Assembly (NCBI RefSeq): GCF_004769665.1
Contig: NZ_RQGG01000043.1
Location: 247,185 to 311,184 of the forward strand
From: Leptospira kemamanensis
GTDB taxonomy: Bacteria > Spirochaetota > Leptospiria > Leptospirales > Leptospiraceae
Direction: 5' to 3'
DNA length: 64,000 nucleotides
The translations under genes were made by a program, and so were the position numbers. This document shows positions 39,360 through 47,314 of this stretch, one piece after another; within the stretch, counting starts at the first letter, position 1; every line of letters begins with the position of its first letter. The notes under the pieces are model-generated. The model was not told where the DNA came from, did no database searches, and saw nothing but the letters and a program-made list of their open reading frames with translations.

Positions 39360-40658
39360 TCAGCTACGTGAGACGACTACATCGATAAATAAAATCAAAT
39401 TTTCAGAAAGGTTCCGAGCAAAAGTCCGTAACATCATTCGCTCAGAGATATCATGATACATATGGGAAAGGGTCCAGGCATCACGACTTGTTTTGGATTT
39501 GTGAAGGTGTTCAAAAAAATAGGGCCGAAAGGACCAGTTTTTTCCAAGAAAGGAATAATCAGGTTTCATTTCGCCAAAATCAGCTCGTGCATAATTGGGA
39601 GAAACTTGGAATCCCATATGGTTTGTGATGTACATGCGAAAAAAATCCCCATCTCCAAACACAGTTGTATTAAAATCTTCCTGCCATTCCCAAATCCCAT
39701 CTTCTTCTCTAAATCCCATCACGATCTCAGATAATTTACTTTTCCAAATCGTTTCCCATTCAATTTGGTGATTCATTTCTTTTTGTTTCCTTGCATGGAA
39801 GTATTCCAAAGAAGATTGCATTTCGGATCGATATTGAAATCTTCCCGAAAATGGAATTTCTGGTTTTGCAAAGTAATAACCTTGGATGTAACGCGCACCA
39901 TAGTTTAGGGCGTTGTACAATTCATCTTCGGACTCAATTCCTTCAAATAACAAACTACTCCCCAAAGACTCACCTAATTTGGATAAGTTGAGAAGGATTT
40001 CTTTGAAATTTCTAGAGAATGTGGACCTTCGTAACATTTGTAAATCCACTTTGATGATCTCGGGATGGAATAAACCAATTCGATCCAAATTACTTGCTTC
40101 CGATCCAGCATCATCTACAGCAATGGAAAAACCTTCCTTCCTGTACAAATTCAAAACTGGTTTTAGCAATTCTAAATTATGGGGAAATCTTTCTTCCGTA
40201 ATTTCAATTACGATCCTTGTGGGATCAAGCCCCACTTCCCGCACCATCCGAATGGTTTGAGGCAAACTTGTCTCCAAGTGAAGAAGAGCATGGTATAAAA
40301 TATTTGGTGAGATATTTAAGAATAATTTTGTTTCCGGTGGAGCATCGCTTGCAAACTTTTGTAATGCTGCGAATCGAATCTTCTCATCTACTTGTTTTTT
40401 TAAGAAAAATAACTCATCGTAACCTAAGGTGTGAGTGAGAAAAAATTCCCCTAAACTGAAAAAGCCTTGGGGTGTAGACAATCGCCCAAGAAGTTCATAT
40501 CCGTAAATCCCTGTGGACTCTGAGGATAAAATGGGTTGGAACACAGGGGTCAATTCCCCAGAAGCAAGCCACTCTTTCCACTCCCGAACTAGTTTGTGAC
40601 TTTCGCTTTCCATTGGCATAGTAAGATACATACAAACACGCTGCAAGATCGGTGCCAT
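39360..40658 (-). CDS. EAL-domain c-di-GMP phosphodiesterase with C-terminal Cache-like domain
   Basis: The 432-residue cytoplasmic protein has an EAL domain at about 35-275 with the catalytic set: ELLGR (ExLxR) at E55, FLNISP, IEITEE, AVDDAGSEASNL, IIKVD, EGIESEDE and IQGYYFAKP. All metal and lysine ligands appear present, so hydrolysis of c-di-GMP is plausible. Residues about 300-432 hold a Cache/PAS-like domain (MGFQVSPNYARADFG, GKNWSFRPYFFEHL), as in the YkuI type. The first 15 residues may be non-coding; M16 (ESESHKLV) is an alternative start. Monocistronic. Confidence 0.88.
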   Translation of the reverse strand: MAPILQRVCMYLTMPMESESHKLVREWKEWLASGELTPVFQPILSSESTGIYGYELLGRLSTPQGFFSLGEFFLTHTLGYDELFFLKKQVDEKIRFAALQKFASDAPPETKLFLNISPNILYHALLHLETSLPQTIRMVREVGLDPTRIVIEITEERFPHNLELLKPVLNLYRKEGFSIAVDDAGSEASNLDRIGLFHPEIIKVDLQMLRRSTFSRNFKEILLNLSKLGESLGSSLLFEGIESEDELYNALNYGARYIQGYYFAKPEIPFSGRFQYRSEMQSSLEYFHARKQKEMNHQIEWETIWKSKLSEIVMGFREEDGIWEWQEDFNTTVFGDGDFFRMYITNHMGFQVSPNYARADFGEMKPDYSFLGKNWSFRPYFFEHLHKSKTSRDAWTLSHMYHDISERMMLRTFARNLSENLILFIDVVVSRS

Positions 40659-40762
40659 TGATCATTGTAGTGAAGTTTACTGCATCATGCTGAAACTTTC
40701 AGCAAAACTGAACATTTGGAGATTTTTTAAGGAATTTTTGTAGATTAATTTAGCAAAATGGT

Positions 40763-40797
40763 AAAAAAAAAGCCACCCAAGTCTCCTTGAGTGGCTT
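40763..40797 (-). terminator. Intrinsic terminator of the 56-aa lipoprotein gene
   Basis: On the minus strand GCCACTCAAGG, a short AGAC loop and TTGGGTGGC form a GC-rich hairpin (40771-40796) followed directly by nine T residues. This is a textbook rho-independent terminator 19 nt after the stop codon of the small lipoprotein gene. Confidence 0.9.
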
Positions 40798-40815
40798 CTG
40801 AACTCCAAACACCAA

Positions 40816-40986
40816 TTACTTGATGTCTCTTGCTCTTGTTTTGAATGATTCATCCAATTTTGGCTTCTTAGAAGGTTTTGGTTCTTCTACCACTGGCTGA
40901 GTAGGTTGTTTTACTTCCTCAGAGGCACAGTTGATCATAAATACAGCCAATAAAGCAATGATTAGCATAGACGAAATTTTTTTCAT
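40816..40986 (-). CDS. Very small lipoprotein (56 aa)
   Basis: This short gene reads MKKISSMLIIALLAVFMINC and then ASEEVKQPTQPVVEEPKPSK, ending in TRARDIK. It has a lipoprotein signal peptide with Cys20 and a 36-residue mature part rich in Pro, Lys and Glu. An AAGGAGC ribosome site lies about 7 nt upstream of the ATG and a perfect intrinsic terminator follows, so it is certainly transcribed as a unit. A short lipidated peptide of this kind could tether envelope layers, but no function is known to me. Confidence 0.85.
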   Translation of the reverse strand: MKKISSMLIIALLAVFMINCASEEVKQPTQPVVEEPKPSKKPKLDESFKTRARDIK

Positions 40987-41065
40987 GTATTTGCTCCTTA
41001 GACTAAACTGTCGAAATTCGTAAATAAGTCGAGGAAAAAACGATGATTCTGAAAATGGAAGAGAT

Positions 41066-41668
41066 ATGCCTGTAAAGTCTCAATTTTTTGTCTTCGAAGG
41101 AATCGACGGTTCCGGGAAAACCACAGTTTCTAAAAGAGTTTCTGAAATTCTAAACACAAAATCCATCCCAAATCTATGGCATAGAGAACCAACCGACAGT
41201 GAGTTTGGTAAAAAAATTAGAGAATTCCTCCAAGAGAAAATCAAACTGAACCCAGAAGAACAACTCAAACTCTTTTTATCCGACAGAGAAGTATCCGTAA
41301 ACGAGACCATCTTACCATCGCTAAAGAACGGACAATCCGTTGTCCAAGATCGTTATTATTTTTCCACCGCAGCTTACCAAGGAAGAGACGAAGAACATGC
41401 AGCGGACATTTTGTACATGAATGAGGACAAAGGGTTTCCAGAACCTAATCGAGTTTACTTTTTAGATCTTTCTCCCGAAGAAGCTTTGGAACGAAGGGCC
41501 ACTCGAGGTGGGAATAAAGAAGTGTTTGATGAACAACTAGAACAAACCCGAATTTACCAAAACTATTTGGCCATCTTACCTGAATCCACGATCTTCGTGG
41601 ATGCAACTGCAGATTTGGATGAGGTAGTCAATTTTTGTGTGGAAGATATCTTAAATTCGTTTTCGTAA
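41066..41668 (+). CDS. tmk: Thymidylate kinase
   Basis: The 200-residue kinase has the P-loop VFEGIDGSGKTTVSKR, the DRYYFSTAAYQG motif (substrate and LID-linked) and the RATRGGNKEVFD LID region. It phosphorylates dTMP to dTDP. A GGAAGAG ribosome site precedes the ATG. It is divergent from the 56-aa lipoprotein and ends 1 nt before the convergent methyltransferase gene. Confidence 0.96.
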   Translation: MPVKSQFFVFEGIDGSGKTTVSKRVSEILNTKSIPNLWHREPTDSEFGKKIREFLQEKIKLNPEEQLKLFLSDREVSVNETILPSLKNGQSVVQDRYYFSTAAYQGRDEEHAADILYMNEDKGFPEPNRVYFLDLSPEEALERRATRGGNKEVFDEQLEQTRIYQNYLAILPESTIFVDATADLDEVVNFCVEDILNSFS

Positions 41669-41669
41669 A

Positions 41670-42560
41670 CTACGAATCGTTTCGAACGGAAAAGACCATC
41701 ATATCACCCATTTGGAACCATTTCACAAATCGGTCCATAAATGCCTTCCGCATTCGAAAAAAAACACTCGCATCTTTGCGACTGGTCATCCCACTCCCAT
41801 AAGTAAACGCTTTGGGTGAGTGGTAACCAAGAGATAATAATAGTTTTTTTAAACCAGAGAAAGAATAATAATACAAATGTTCTGGTACGTTTAAATACCG
41901 CCAGTTGAGTCCATTCCATTTCGCAAGGAAACCATATCGACAAGTAGATAAAATTAAAATCCCACCAGGTAACAGATGTTTTTTGATCTTTTCTAAAGTT
42001 TCTTTTGGTTGGTGTAAGTGTTCAATGGTTGCCCATAGTGTGATCACATCAAACTTGTTTTGAAAGCCTTTGTCCCATTCTAAAAAATTGTCTTGGAAAA
42101 TCGAAAGGCCAAGAGTTTCCCGTGCAAAACGAACGGGTCCATCAGCTATTTCAATACCTTTGGCTTCATAACCTCGTTCTTTCAGGTAGGCCACAAAATA
42201 ACCAGCGGCACAACCGATATCGAGTGAAGAGAGTGGTTTTTTAGAAGTTTGATTTTGTAATTTCCGTTCCCCTTCCCAAGTGAAAAAATTCAAATCATGT
42301 AAATTCATTTGGAAAACACGAGAGATTTCCTTCCGAAGTTCACTCGAATAATAATTATCATACCCACGTTCTGTCCTTTGGGTGAAATAAGAATCATGGT
42401 AGTATTTTTTAACCGCTTCTAAACTGGGCTGAGGGTTCACCTGAACAAGCCCACATGTTTCACAACGAACAATGGTAAATGTTTCTCCCAAAGGACTATT
42501 TTTAGTATGGAGGAATCGAAAAGAAGATTGGCCGCAGGTATTACAAGGAATGGTTTCCAC
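41670..42560 (-). CDS. Class I SAM-dependent methyltransferase with N-terminal zinc-ribbon
   Basis: The 296-residue protein starts with a zinc-ribbon-like pair (CNTCGQSSF at 6-14 and VRCETCGLVQVNPQPS at about 32-47). A Rossmann methyltransferase follows, with SLDIGCAAGYFVAYLKERGY, AKGIEIADG and DVITLWATIEHLHQP. Such proteins often methylate sugars or lipids. It lies 7 nt downstream of znuB and is likely co-transcribed with the zinc operon. A functional link is not established, but the zinc ribbon is worth noting. Confidence 0.85.
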   Translation of the reverse strand: METIPCNTCGQSSFRFLHTKNSPLGETFTIVRCETCGLVQVNPQPSLEAVKKYYHDSYFTQRTERGYDNYYSSELRKEISRVFQMNLHDLNFFTWEGERKLQNQTSKKPLSSLDIGCAAGYFVAYLKERGYEAKGIEIADGPVRFARETLGLSIFQDNFLEWDKGFQNKFDVITLWATIEHLHQPKETLEKIKKHLLPGGILILSTCRYGFLAKWNGLNWRYLNVPEHLYYYSFSGLKKLLLSLGYHSPKAFTYGSGMTSRKDASVFFRMRKAFMDRFVKWFQMGDMMVFSVRNDS

Positions 42561-42567
42561 AGTGAAC

Positions 42568-43422
42568 CTATCGGCTGGTTTTCGTAAAAAAGGAAGTGAT
42601 AAGAGCCCGAACCAAGTGGATTAAAAACGCAAAAAAACAAAGCACCAGGATGATACTCGAAGAAGTGGGAAAATACACCATCTCCCCATTTCGTTCTAGT
42701 CCGATGAGGGAGACCATAAACCCAATACAAGTAGATAAAATGGAAAACAAAACACAAACGATGGTTAAAATTTTGAGCGAACGAATGATAGGAAGTAAGG
42801 CAAACACAGGAAGCAACAAATGGGCAATGCTATAAAAGGTTCCCAGTAAATTCACAGCGACCGTGAGAGATGCGGCAAGGATGATATAAAAAAGGTAATC
42901 AAAAGGAAGTGGATTTCCCACTTGGATTTTGTATTCGTCTCGATCAAAACTGATAAAAAGAAACCTTCTAAAAAAACTAAGGTAGAGGAAAAAAAAGAAA
43001 ACTGCCACATAAATTCCAATGGAATCGGCTCTCACTTGGGAGGTTAATATATCTCCAAAAAAAGCCGCCATCAAATGGTTTTGCACATTGCCACCGAGAG
43101 CGAGCATGAACTGAGAAGCAGCAGAAAAAAAGACAAATAAAATTCCGAGGATGACCTCTTCCTTCATTCCAGGAAGTTTCCGCACATACAAAAGAGGAAA
43201 CACCAAAATACAAGAAAACAAAATAGGAAAAATTTCGCCTGGCCATTCCATAAATAAGGAAAAGGCAACGGAAAAGGTAACCGCCTGGGAAAGAGTTACT
43301 CCAAAAAAAGTCATTCCTCGTAATACGATGAGAATTCCTAAAACTGAGAGTAAAGCACCCACAAGGCTACCAACTAAAATTTGTGGTAAAAATAAATTCC
43401 AACTCGAGAGGATACTAGTCAT
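42568..43422 (-). CDS. znuB: Zinc/manganese-type ABC transporter permease
   Basis: I choose the ATG at 43422 (MTSILSSWNLFLPQ..., 284 aa), because the longer frame to 43479 overlaps znuC more than needed. The protein has about eight membrane helices and the family sequence LRGMTFFGVTLSQAVTFSVAF (LRGMxFxGxxLSQ) of ZnuB/MntB-type ABC-3 permeases, plus AASLTVAVNLLGTFYSIAHLLLPV. Its start overlaps the znuC stop by 8 nt. It transports a divalent metal, most likely zinc given the operator and gene set. Confidence 0.88.
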   Translation of the reverse strand: MTSILSSWNLFLPQILVGSLVGALLSVLGILIVLRGMTFFGVTLSQAVTFSVAFSLFMEWPGEIFPILFSCILVFPLLYVRKLPGMKEEVILGILFVFFSAASQFMLALGGNVQNHLMAAFFGDILTSQVRADSIGIYVAVFFFFLYLSFFRRFLFISFDRDEYKIQVGNPLPFDYLFYIILAASLTVAVNLLGTFYSIAHLLLPVFALLPIIRSLKILTIVCVLFSILSTCIGFMVSLIGLERNGEMVYFPTSSSIILVLCFFAFLIHLVRALITSFFTKTSR

Positions 43423-44131
43423 GGTGGTGGCAGTTAGGTGGCCTTTCTCCATTGGTGATATTATATAATTTACCTTCATCTATCTCAAACACTTCATCAA
43501 AACCCAATGCCCAATCATGTTCCAAACTATGAGTGATGAAAAATAGGGATTTGTTTTTTGTTTTTAAATATTCCGATAAAATGGTTTGGAAAAGTTCTCT
43601 TGCATTGTGATCCAAACTATCCATCGGTTCATCTAAAAATATCAAATTAGCATTTGTCAAAAGAGACCTCAGGATGAGGACTTTTTGTAACTGTCCCCCA
43701 CTACATAAGGAAATTTGTTTTTTTAAAAAAGAACTGACACCCGTCCTTTCAATGAGATTCCAATCGTCGTTTGTGAATTTGGATTTCGGTAAAAAGCTGA
43801 AACCAATGTTTTTTGGCATCAAAAGTACATCTTCCACACGTAAGGGAAAATCAAGTGCCATCTTTTTGGCTTGGGGCACATAGGAAGTGGTGATCTCTTT
43901 GGAAAATGCAATGGTTCCAGAAAGTGGAGGAAGTAAATCCGTGAGTGTGCGAAAAACTGTGGTTTTACCAGCTCCATTTCCACCAACAAGGGCATAGGTT
44001 TTTCCCGATTCGATGTGAAGGTGGATGTCCGAAACAACAGGAAACTCCTTACGATATCCAACTGACAAATGTTCTGTATGGATAAACCGAATCGGAGTTG
44101 TAAGATTATTTGGTTTTGTCGCTGGCATCAC
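43415..44131 (-). CDS. znuC: Zinc-type ABC transporter ATP-binding protein
   Basis: The 238-residue ATPase has a Walker A motif LVGGNGAGKTTVFRTL, a Q-loop SYVPQAKKM, a degenerate signature LCSGGQLQKVLILRSLL, a Walker B motif LIFLDEPMDSLD and a switch His in FITHSLEHDW. The C-terminus is CHHHD, an unusual metal-binding-looking tail. The start overlaps the znuA stop by 26 nt. Together with znuA and znuB it makes a complete metal importer. Metal specificity is inferred. Confidence 0.88.
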   Translation of the reverse strand: MMPATKPNNLTTPIRFIHTEHLSVGYRKEFPVVSDIHLHIESGKTYALVGGNGAGKTTVFRTLTDLLPPLSGTIAFSKEITTSYVPQAKKMALDFPLRVEDVLLMPKNIGFSFLPKSKFTNDDWNLIERTGVSSFLKKQISLCSGGQLQKVLILRSLLTNANLIFLDEPMDSLDHNARELFQTILSEYLKTKNKSLFFITHSLEHDWALGFDEVFEIDEGKLYNITNGERPPNCHHHD

Positions 44132-45071
44132 GTATTTTTTGTAAACTAAGTCTTAAGGCATCTTCGTAACTTGTGGTATCCATTGCTCCAACTGAAACAG
44201 GCAATGTGACAACCATAGAACCAGGAACCTTGGACGAGACATACTCAGCATATTTTGGATTGTGATAAGGACCAATCAAGATAATTTTTATCTTTTCTGC
44301 AATCATATAACTGATGACTTGGTCCATATAACGAACTGAAGGTGGGACACCTGGCCTTTCTTCGATGGTAAGATTTGCATTAAACTTAAATCGAGACGCC
44401 AAATACACAAATTGGTCATGAAAAACAGCCACTTTGAGTCCAAAATAGGGTTCCATTTTTTTCATTTCTTCTTTGGTGATTTGGATGATTCGTTTTTTAA
44501 AAGTTGTAAAATTCCCTTCGTAGTATTCACGATTGAGTGGGTCTACGCGAGTTAGGGCATTTTTCACATTTTCAGCCATTTGGATGGCATTGATGGGATC
44601 ATTCCAATAATGAGGGTTTCCATAGATATGCATATCTCCCATGGAACGGTCCATCATCACCGTTGGTTCCCCTAAAATTTTTACACCAAAGGAAGTATCA
44701 CAATACCCAGGTTGCCCTTTTTGGATCTTCATATTACGTGATTGTTGTTGCAGGTAGGGAATCCAACCTACTTCTAAATCAAGTCCCACCACACATAACA
44801 CATCTGCTTCACTCAGTTTGACTAAAAAGTCGGGACGAGTCATCACAAAGTGAGGATCATCCACACCACGTATCATTCCATAGACATCTGCTCTTTCACC
44901 TGCGATTTGTTCGGCGATATATTTGATATCGGAGATACTTGCCACAAGAGAAACTCTTGCAGAAATCGGAGAGGAAATCAGAAAAAGAAATATGAGAAAA
45001 ACAAATACAAATGAGGTCGTAATGAAAGATCGTTTTTGATTTGAAACACTATGATCACATAAAGTATCCAT
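44106..45071 (-). CDS. znuA: Periplasmic metal (zinc) substrate-binding protein
   Basis: The 321-residue protein has an N-terminal membrane or signal helix (residues 15-38) and a cluster A-I solute-binding fold. The metal-ligand positions are DPHFVMTRP (His), GNPHYWNDP (His), VFHDQFVYLA (His) and a late acidic residue. It lacks the long His-rich loop of many ZnuA proteins and instead has a Met-rich stretch (PTVMMDRSMGDMHIYG). Zinc is inferred from the operator and from the COG0523 gene sharing that operator; manganese is the main alternative. Confidence 0.87.
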   Translation of the reverse strand: MDTLCDHSVSNQKRSFITTSFVFVFLIFLFLISSPISARVSLVASISDIKYIAEQIAGERADVYGMIRGVDDPHFVMTRPDFLVKLSEADVLCVVGLDLEVGWIPYLQQQSRNMKIQKGQPGYCDTSFGVKILGEPTVMMDRSMGDMHIYGNPHYWNDPINAIQMAENVKNALTRVDPLNREYYEGNFTTFKKRIIQITKEEMKKMEPYFGLKVAVFHDQFVYLASRFKFNANLTIEERPGVPPSVRYMDQVISYMIAEKIKIILIGPYHNPKYAEYVSSKVPGSMVVTLPVSVGAMDTTSYEDALRLSLQKIRDASDKTK

Positions 45072-45081
45072 ATTTTACCTC

Positions 45082-46443
45082 TTAATAACTATGAGCTGGG
45101 TGGGATCCCAAAATCGCAACTGCCTGCACATAAAAACGCCATTCCCTTTGTTCCTGGAATTCCGTTTTCGAAAAATCCTGGATATAACGCCTTTCCACCG
45201 ATCCTCGGATACGACCAAACTCAGAACTATGAAATGTAATCTGCATGGAATGAGCTTCTATAGCATTGTCTGCATGTTTTCCATTTTTGTCGACTAGGGA
45301 TTTATCGGTAAAATAATCATAACGATACCCCAATGACCACAATTGGTGGAATTTATAATCGACAAAGAAATAATACCCCCATTGGTCCCTGGAAGGTGCC
45401 TTTGATCTTTGGAAGGTAGACACATCCAGTTGTTCTGGGAAAATTTCTTGTTGGTACCACCCTTCCGACATGATCATAAGTTCCCGGAGATTGGAACGGT
45501 TCCAACGTAAGACCGCATCCATCCCATACAAATACCTTTGGTTACGCCTGTCGGTAGTGGGTTCAAAACGTACGCCAGAGAATCCAAATTGGGTTCCCCA
45601 GTTGTTTCCAAAATAATAAAAATGTTTGAGGTGGACATACCCCATTGGGTTATTTTTTTGTTGGCCTTCTGAATGGGAATGCCCCCATTTTTTACCGTTG
45701 GTAGCACCTAACACCAATTCCTGGGTGATCCATTTCCAAGGGAGAAGGATACTAAATTCAGCACCAGTGTCCATCGCTGATTCGAATCCGATGAATTTTT
45801 CATGGACAATGGGATTCATCGTAAACGGCCTGTCATGTAAATGGATACGATTTAACCTACCGATATCAATGAACATCTGCCCTACTTTGAGAGAGGTATT
45901 TAATGGTAAAAAAGGAAAAATCACATTGGCTTCATGGACTTCAAAATAATACTTTCCATTTTCCCCATGTGCCGCCCCGAGGAAGTTTGCCCTCATCCAT
46001 TGGTCAACAGCCGCAGTAAATCCAAATTCGGCAGAACGAACATCGAGTTTGTTATCAATTCTTTCGCCCGTTCCCCTGGGTTTGTTTCTATCCCAAGCAC
46101 CAACGATATCTATGGCCGCCGAAACATCCATCATTAGGTTTTGCGCAGATCGATTGATTTGATTTGATTGTTGCACATTGGAAGTCACACCTCGACTTCC
46201 TGCGGTACTTTTACTTCTGGATTCTTGTTCCTTTAAATCTTTGTCGAGTTCGGATTCCCAATCGTTTGTCTCTTGAGCTTTGCCACTCGTTTTTTCTTTG
46301 GAAGTTTGTTTGGCAGGTTCAGGGTCTTCCAACTCCTTTTCCCAATCGTTCGTATCAGCGTACAAAAAGAACGCAAAAAAGACTGGTAACATGGTTGTTA
46401 CCAGTCGAGCGAAGGAAAAATATTTACGAATTCCGAGTTTCAC
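45082..46443 (-). CDS. Outer-membrane beta-barrel protein of the zinc operon
   Basis: The 453-residue protein has a signal peptide (about 1-30) and a charged N-terminal periplasmic stretch with two copies of NDWE-x-EL (residues 32-38 and 60-66). A long region of alternating amphipathic strands with Tyr and Trp pairs follows, ending HPAHSY, that is, an aromatic last residue as expected for BAM-inserted barrels. A GHSHSEG segment could bind metal. It sits 10 nt upstream of znuA and 74 nt downstream of the lipoprotein gene, so I infer it is the outer-membrane zinc pore or receptor. No TonB box or plug domain is seen. Confidence 0.75.
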   Translation of the reverse strand: MKLGIRKYFSFARLVTTMLPVFFAFFLYADTNDWEKELEDPEPAKQTSKEKTSGKAQETNDWESELDKDLKEQESRSKSTAGSRGVTSNVQQSNQINRSAQNLMMDVSAAIDIVGAWDRNKPRGTGERIDNKLDVRSAEFGFTAAVDQWMRANFLGAAHGENGKYYFEVHEANVIFPFLPLNTSLKVGQMFIDIGRLNRIHLHDRPFTMNPIVHEKFIGFESAMDTGAEFSILLPWKWITQELVLGATNGKKWGHSHSEGQQKNNPMGYVHLKHFYYFGNNWGTQFGFSGVRFEPTTDRRNQRYLYGMDAVLRWNRSNLRELMIMSEGWYQQEIFPEQLDVSTFQRSKAPSRDQWGYYFFVDYKFHQLWSLGYRYDYFTDKSLVDKNGKHADNAIEAHSMQITFHSSEFGRIRGSVERRYIQDFSKTEFQEQREWRFYVQAVAILGSHPAHSY

Positions 46444-46517
46444 TTTTGTAGTTCAGTTTCTATTTTGTAAAATGATCCAAGATCCAGTCTCGATGTCATT
46501 CCTTTAACGGAAAGAGC

Positions 46518-47261
46518 CTACTGCACCGATATTGGTGAAGAATAAATTGTAACTGATTTGACAACCGCATTACTAATTCTAAGGCCAATTCGATCCCCTG
46601 AAAAATGAGTGATCGTTGCGTCTTTTTCTTCGAATTCATAATTGTTTCGATCCACCTGATTGCATGGTAATGACCAACCAAAAATATGTGCATCTCCACT
46701 CTCTTTGTGGACTTCCAGGCAAACAGTTTTTTCAACGGACACGCTAGATGCCCATGGGGAACCAGTTTTATCTCCAAATGCATTTGCAACAGAAGCATTT
46801 AACCATTGTGCAGAAGTGGGACTTAAACGCACACCGGGGCCTGCGAGACTGCTTGTGGTTTGCAACATTGCATCAATGGAAGAGCCACTTTGGCTCATCA
46901 CATAAACAATTTCCATTCCTGCTTTCGATTCATTACCTGTTTCTGATAAACTAGATGCATTGGTTACAATTGTAGATGAATTACTAGTGCCTTGAATTCC
47001 GCCATTGAAACTAACTCCACTCACAGTGAACCCAAATCCACTTAATACGACGTTCGCATCTCCATTGCATCCAGCAAAATTATATTTTGTGCCATTTCCA
47101 GCAGCTCCAGAAACTGCGGTAGGACCACAACCAGGTCCCGCAAACAACGCTGCTAAAATTAAATCTTCATTGCTATCTTTTTCTTTGGAAGAAAAGAGTT
47201 CGGCACAATTGCCCAGAGCTAATAAAACGAGAAACAATACGATTGGTTTTAAAAATTTCAT
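46518..47261 (-). CDS. Lipoprotein, first gene of the putative zinc operon
   Basis: I place the start at ATG 47261 (MKFLKPIVLFLVLLALGNC, Cys19 lipobox), with AGAGG 5-6 nt upstream; the longer frame would cross the operator. The 247-aa product has a mature region rich in Ser, Gly, Asn and Thr with beta-like repeats. Four cysteines (GPGCGP, FAGCNG, KTVCLEVH, LPCNQ) and histidines in KESGDAHIFG and THFSGD could bind metal. I know no family. A perfect palindrome lies 21-43 nt upstream and the downstream genes are an outer-membrane barrel and znuACB, so a role in zinc acquisition is inferred. Confidence 0.75.
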   Translation of the reverse strand: MKFLKPIVLFLVLLALGNCAELFSSKEKDSNEDLILAALFAGPGCGPTAVSGAAGNGTKYNFAGCNGDANVVLSGFGFTVSGVSFNGGIQGTSNSSTIVTNASSLSETGNESKAGMEIVYVMSQSGSSIDAMLQTTSSLAGPGVRLSPTSAQWLNASVANAFGDKTGSPWASSVSVEKTVCLEVHKESGDAHIFGWSLPCNQVDRNNYEFEEKDATITHFSGDRIGLRISNAVVKSVTIYSSPISVQ

Positions 47262-47281
47262 CACTACCTCTGTTCGCCCAT

Positions 47282-47304
47282 CATTTGCAACGCTGTTGCA
47301 AATG
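47282..47304. promoter_or_regulatory. Zur/Fur-type operator upstream of the zinc operon
   Basis: A perfect inverted repeat, CATTTGCAAC-GCT-GTTGCAAATG, lies 21-43 nt before the ATG of the first operon gene. A further half-site TGCAAC follows at 47303-47308, making three alternating half-sites. On the minus strand TTGCAT (47309-47304) could be a -35 element, which would place the palindrome across the promoter core. The only other close match in the window is at 53135-53149, in front of a COG0523 gene. I infer a Fur-family (Zur) repressor site. Confidence 0.75.
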
Positions 47305-47314
47305 CAACCACGTT

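Noticed and set aside
46781..46790. CATTTGCAAC sequence identical to one arm of the zinc-operon dyad
   Set aside because: It is inside the lipoprotein coding sequence with no matching second arm, so it is probably chance.
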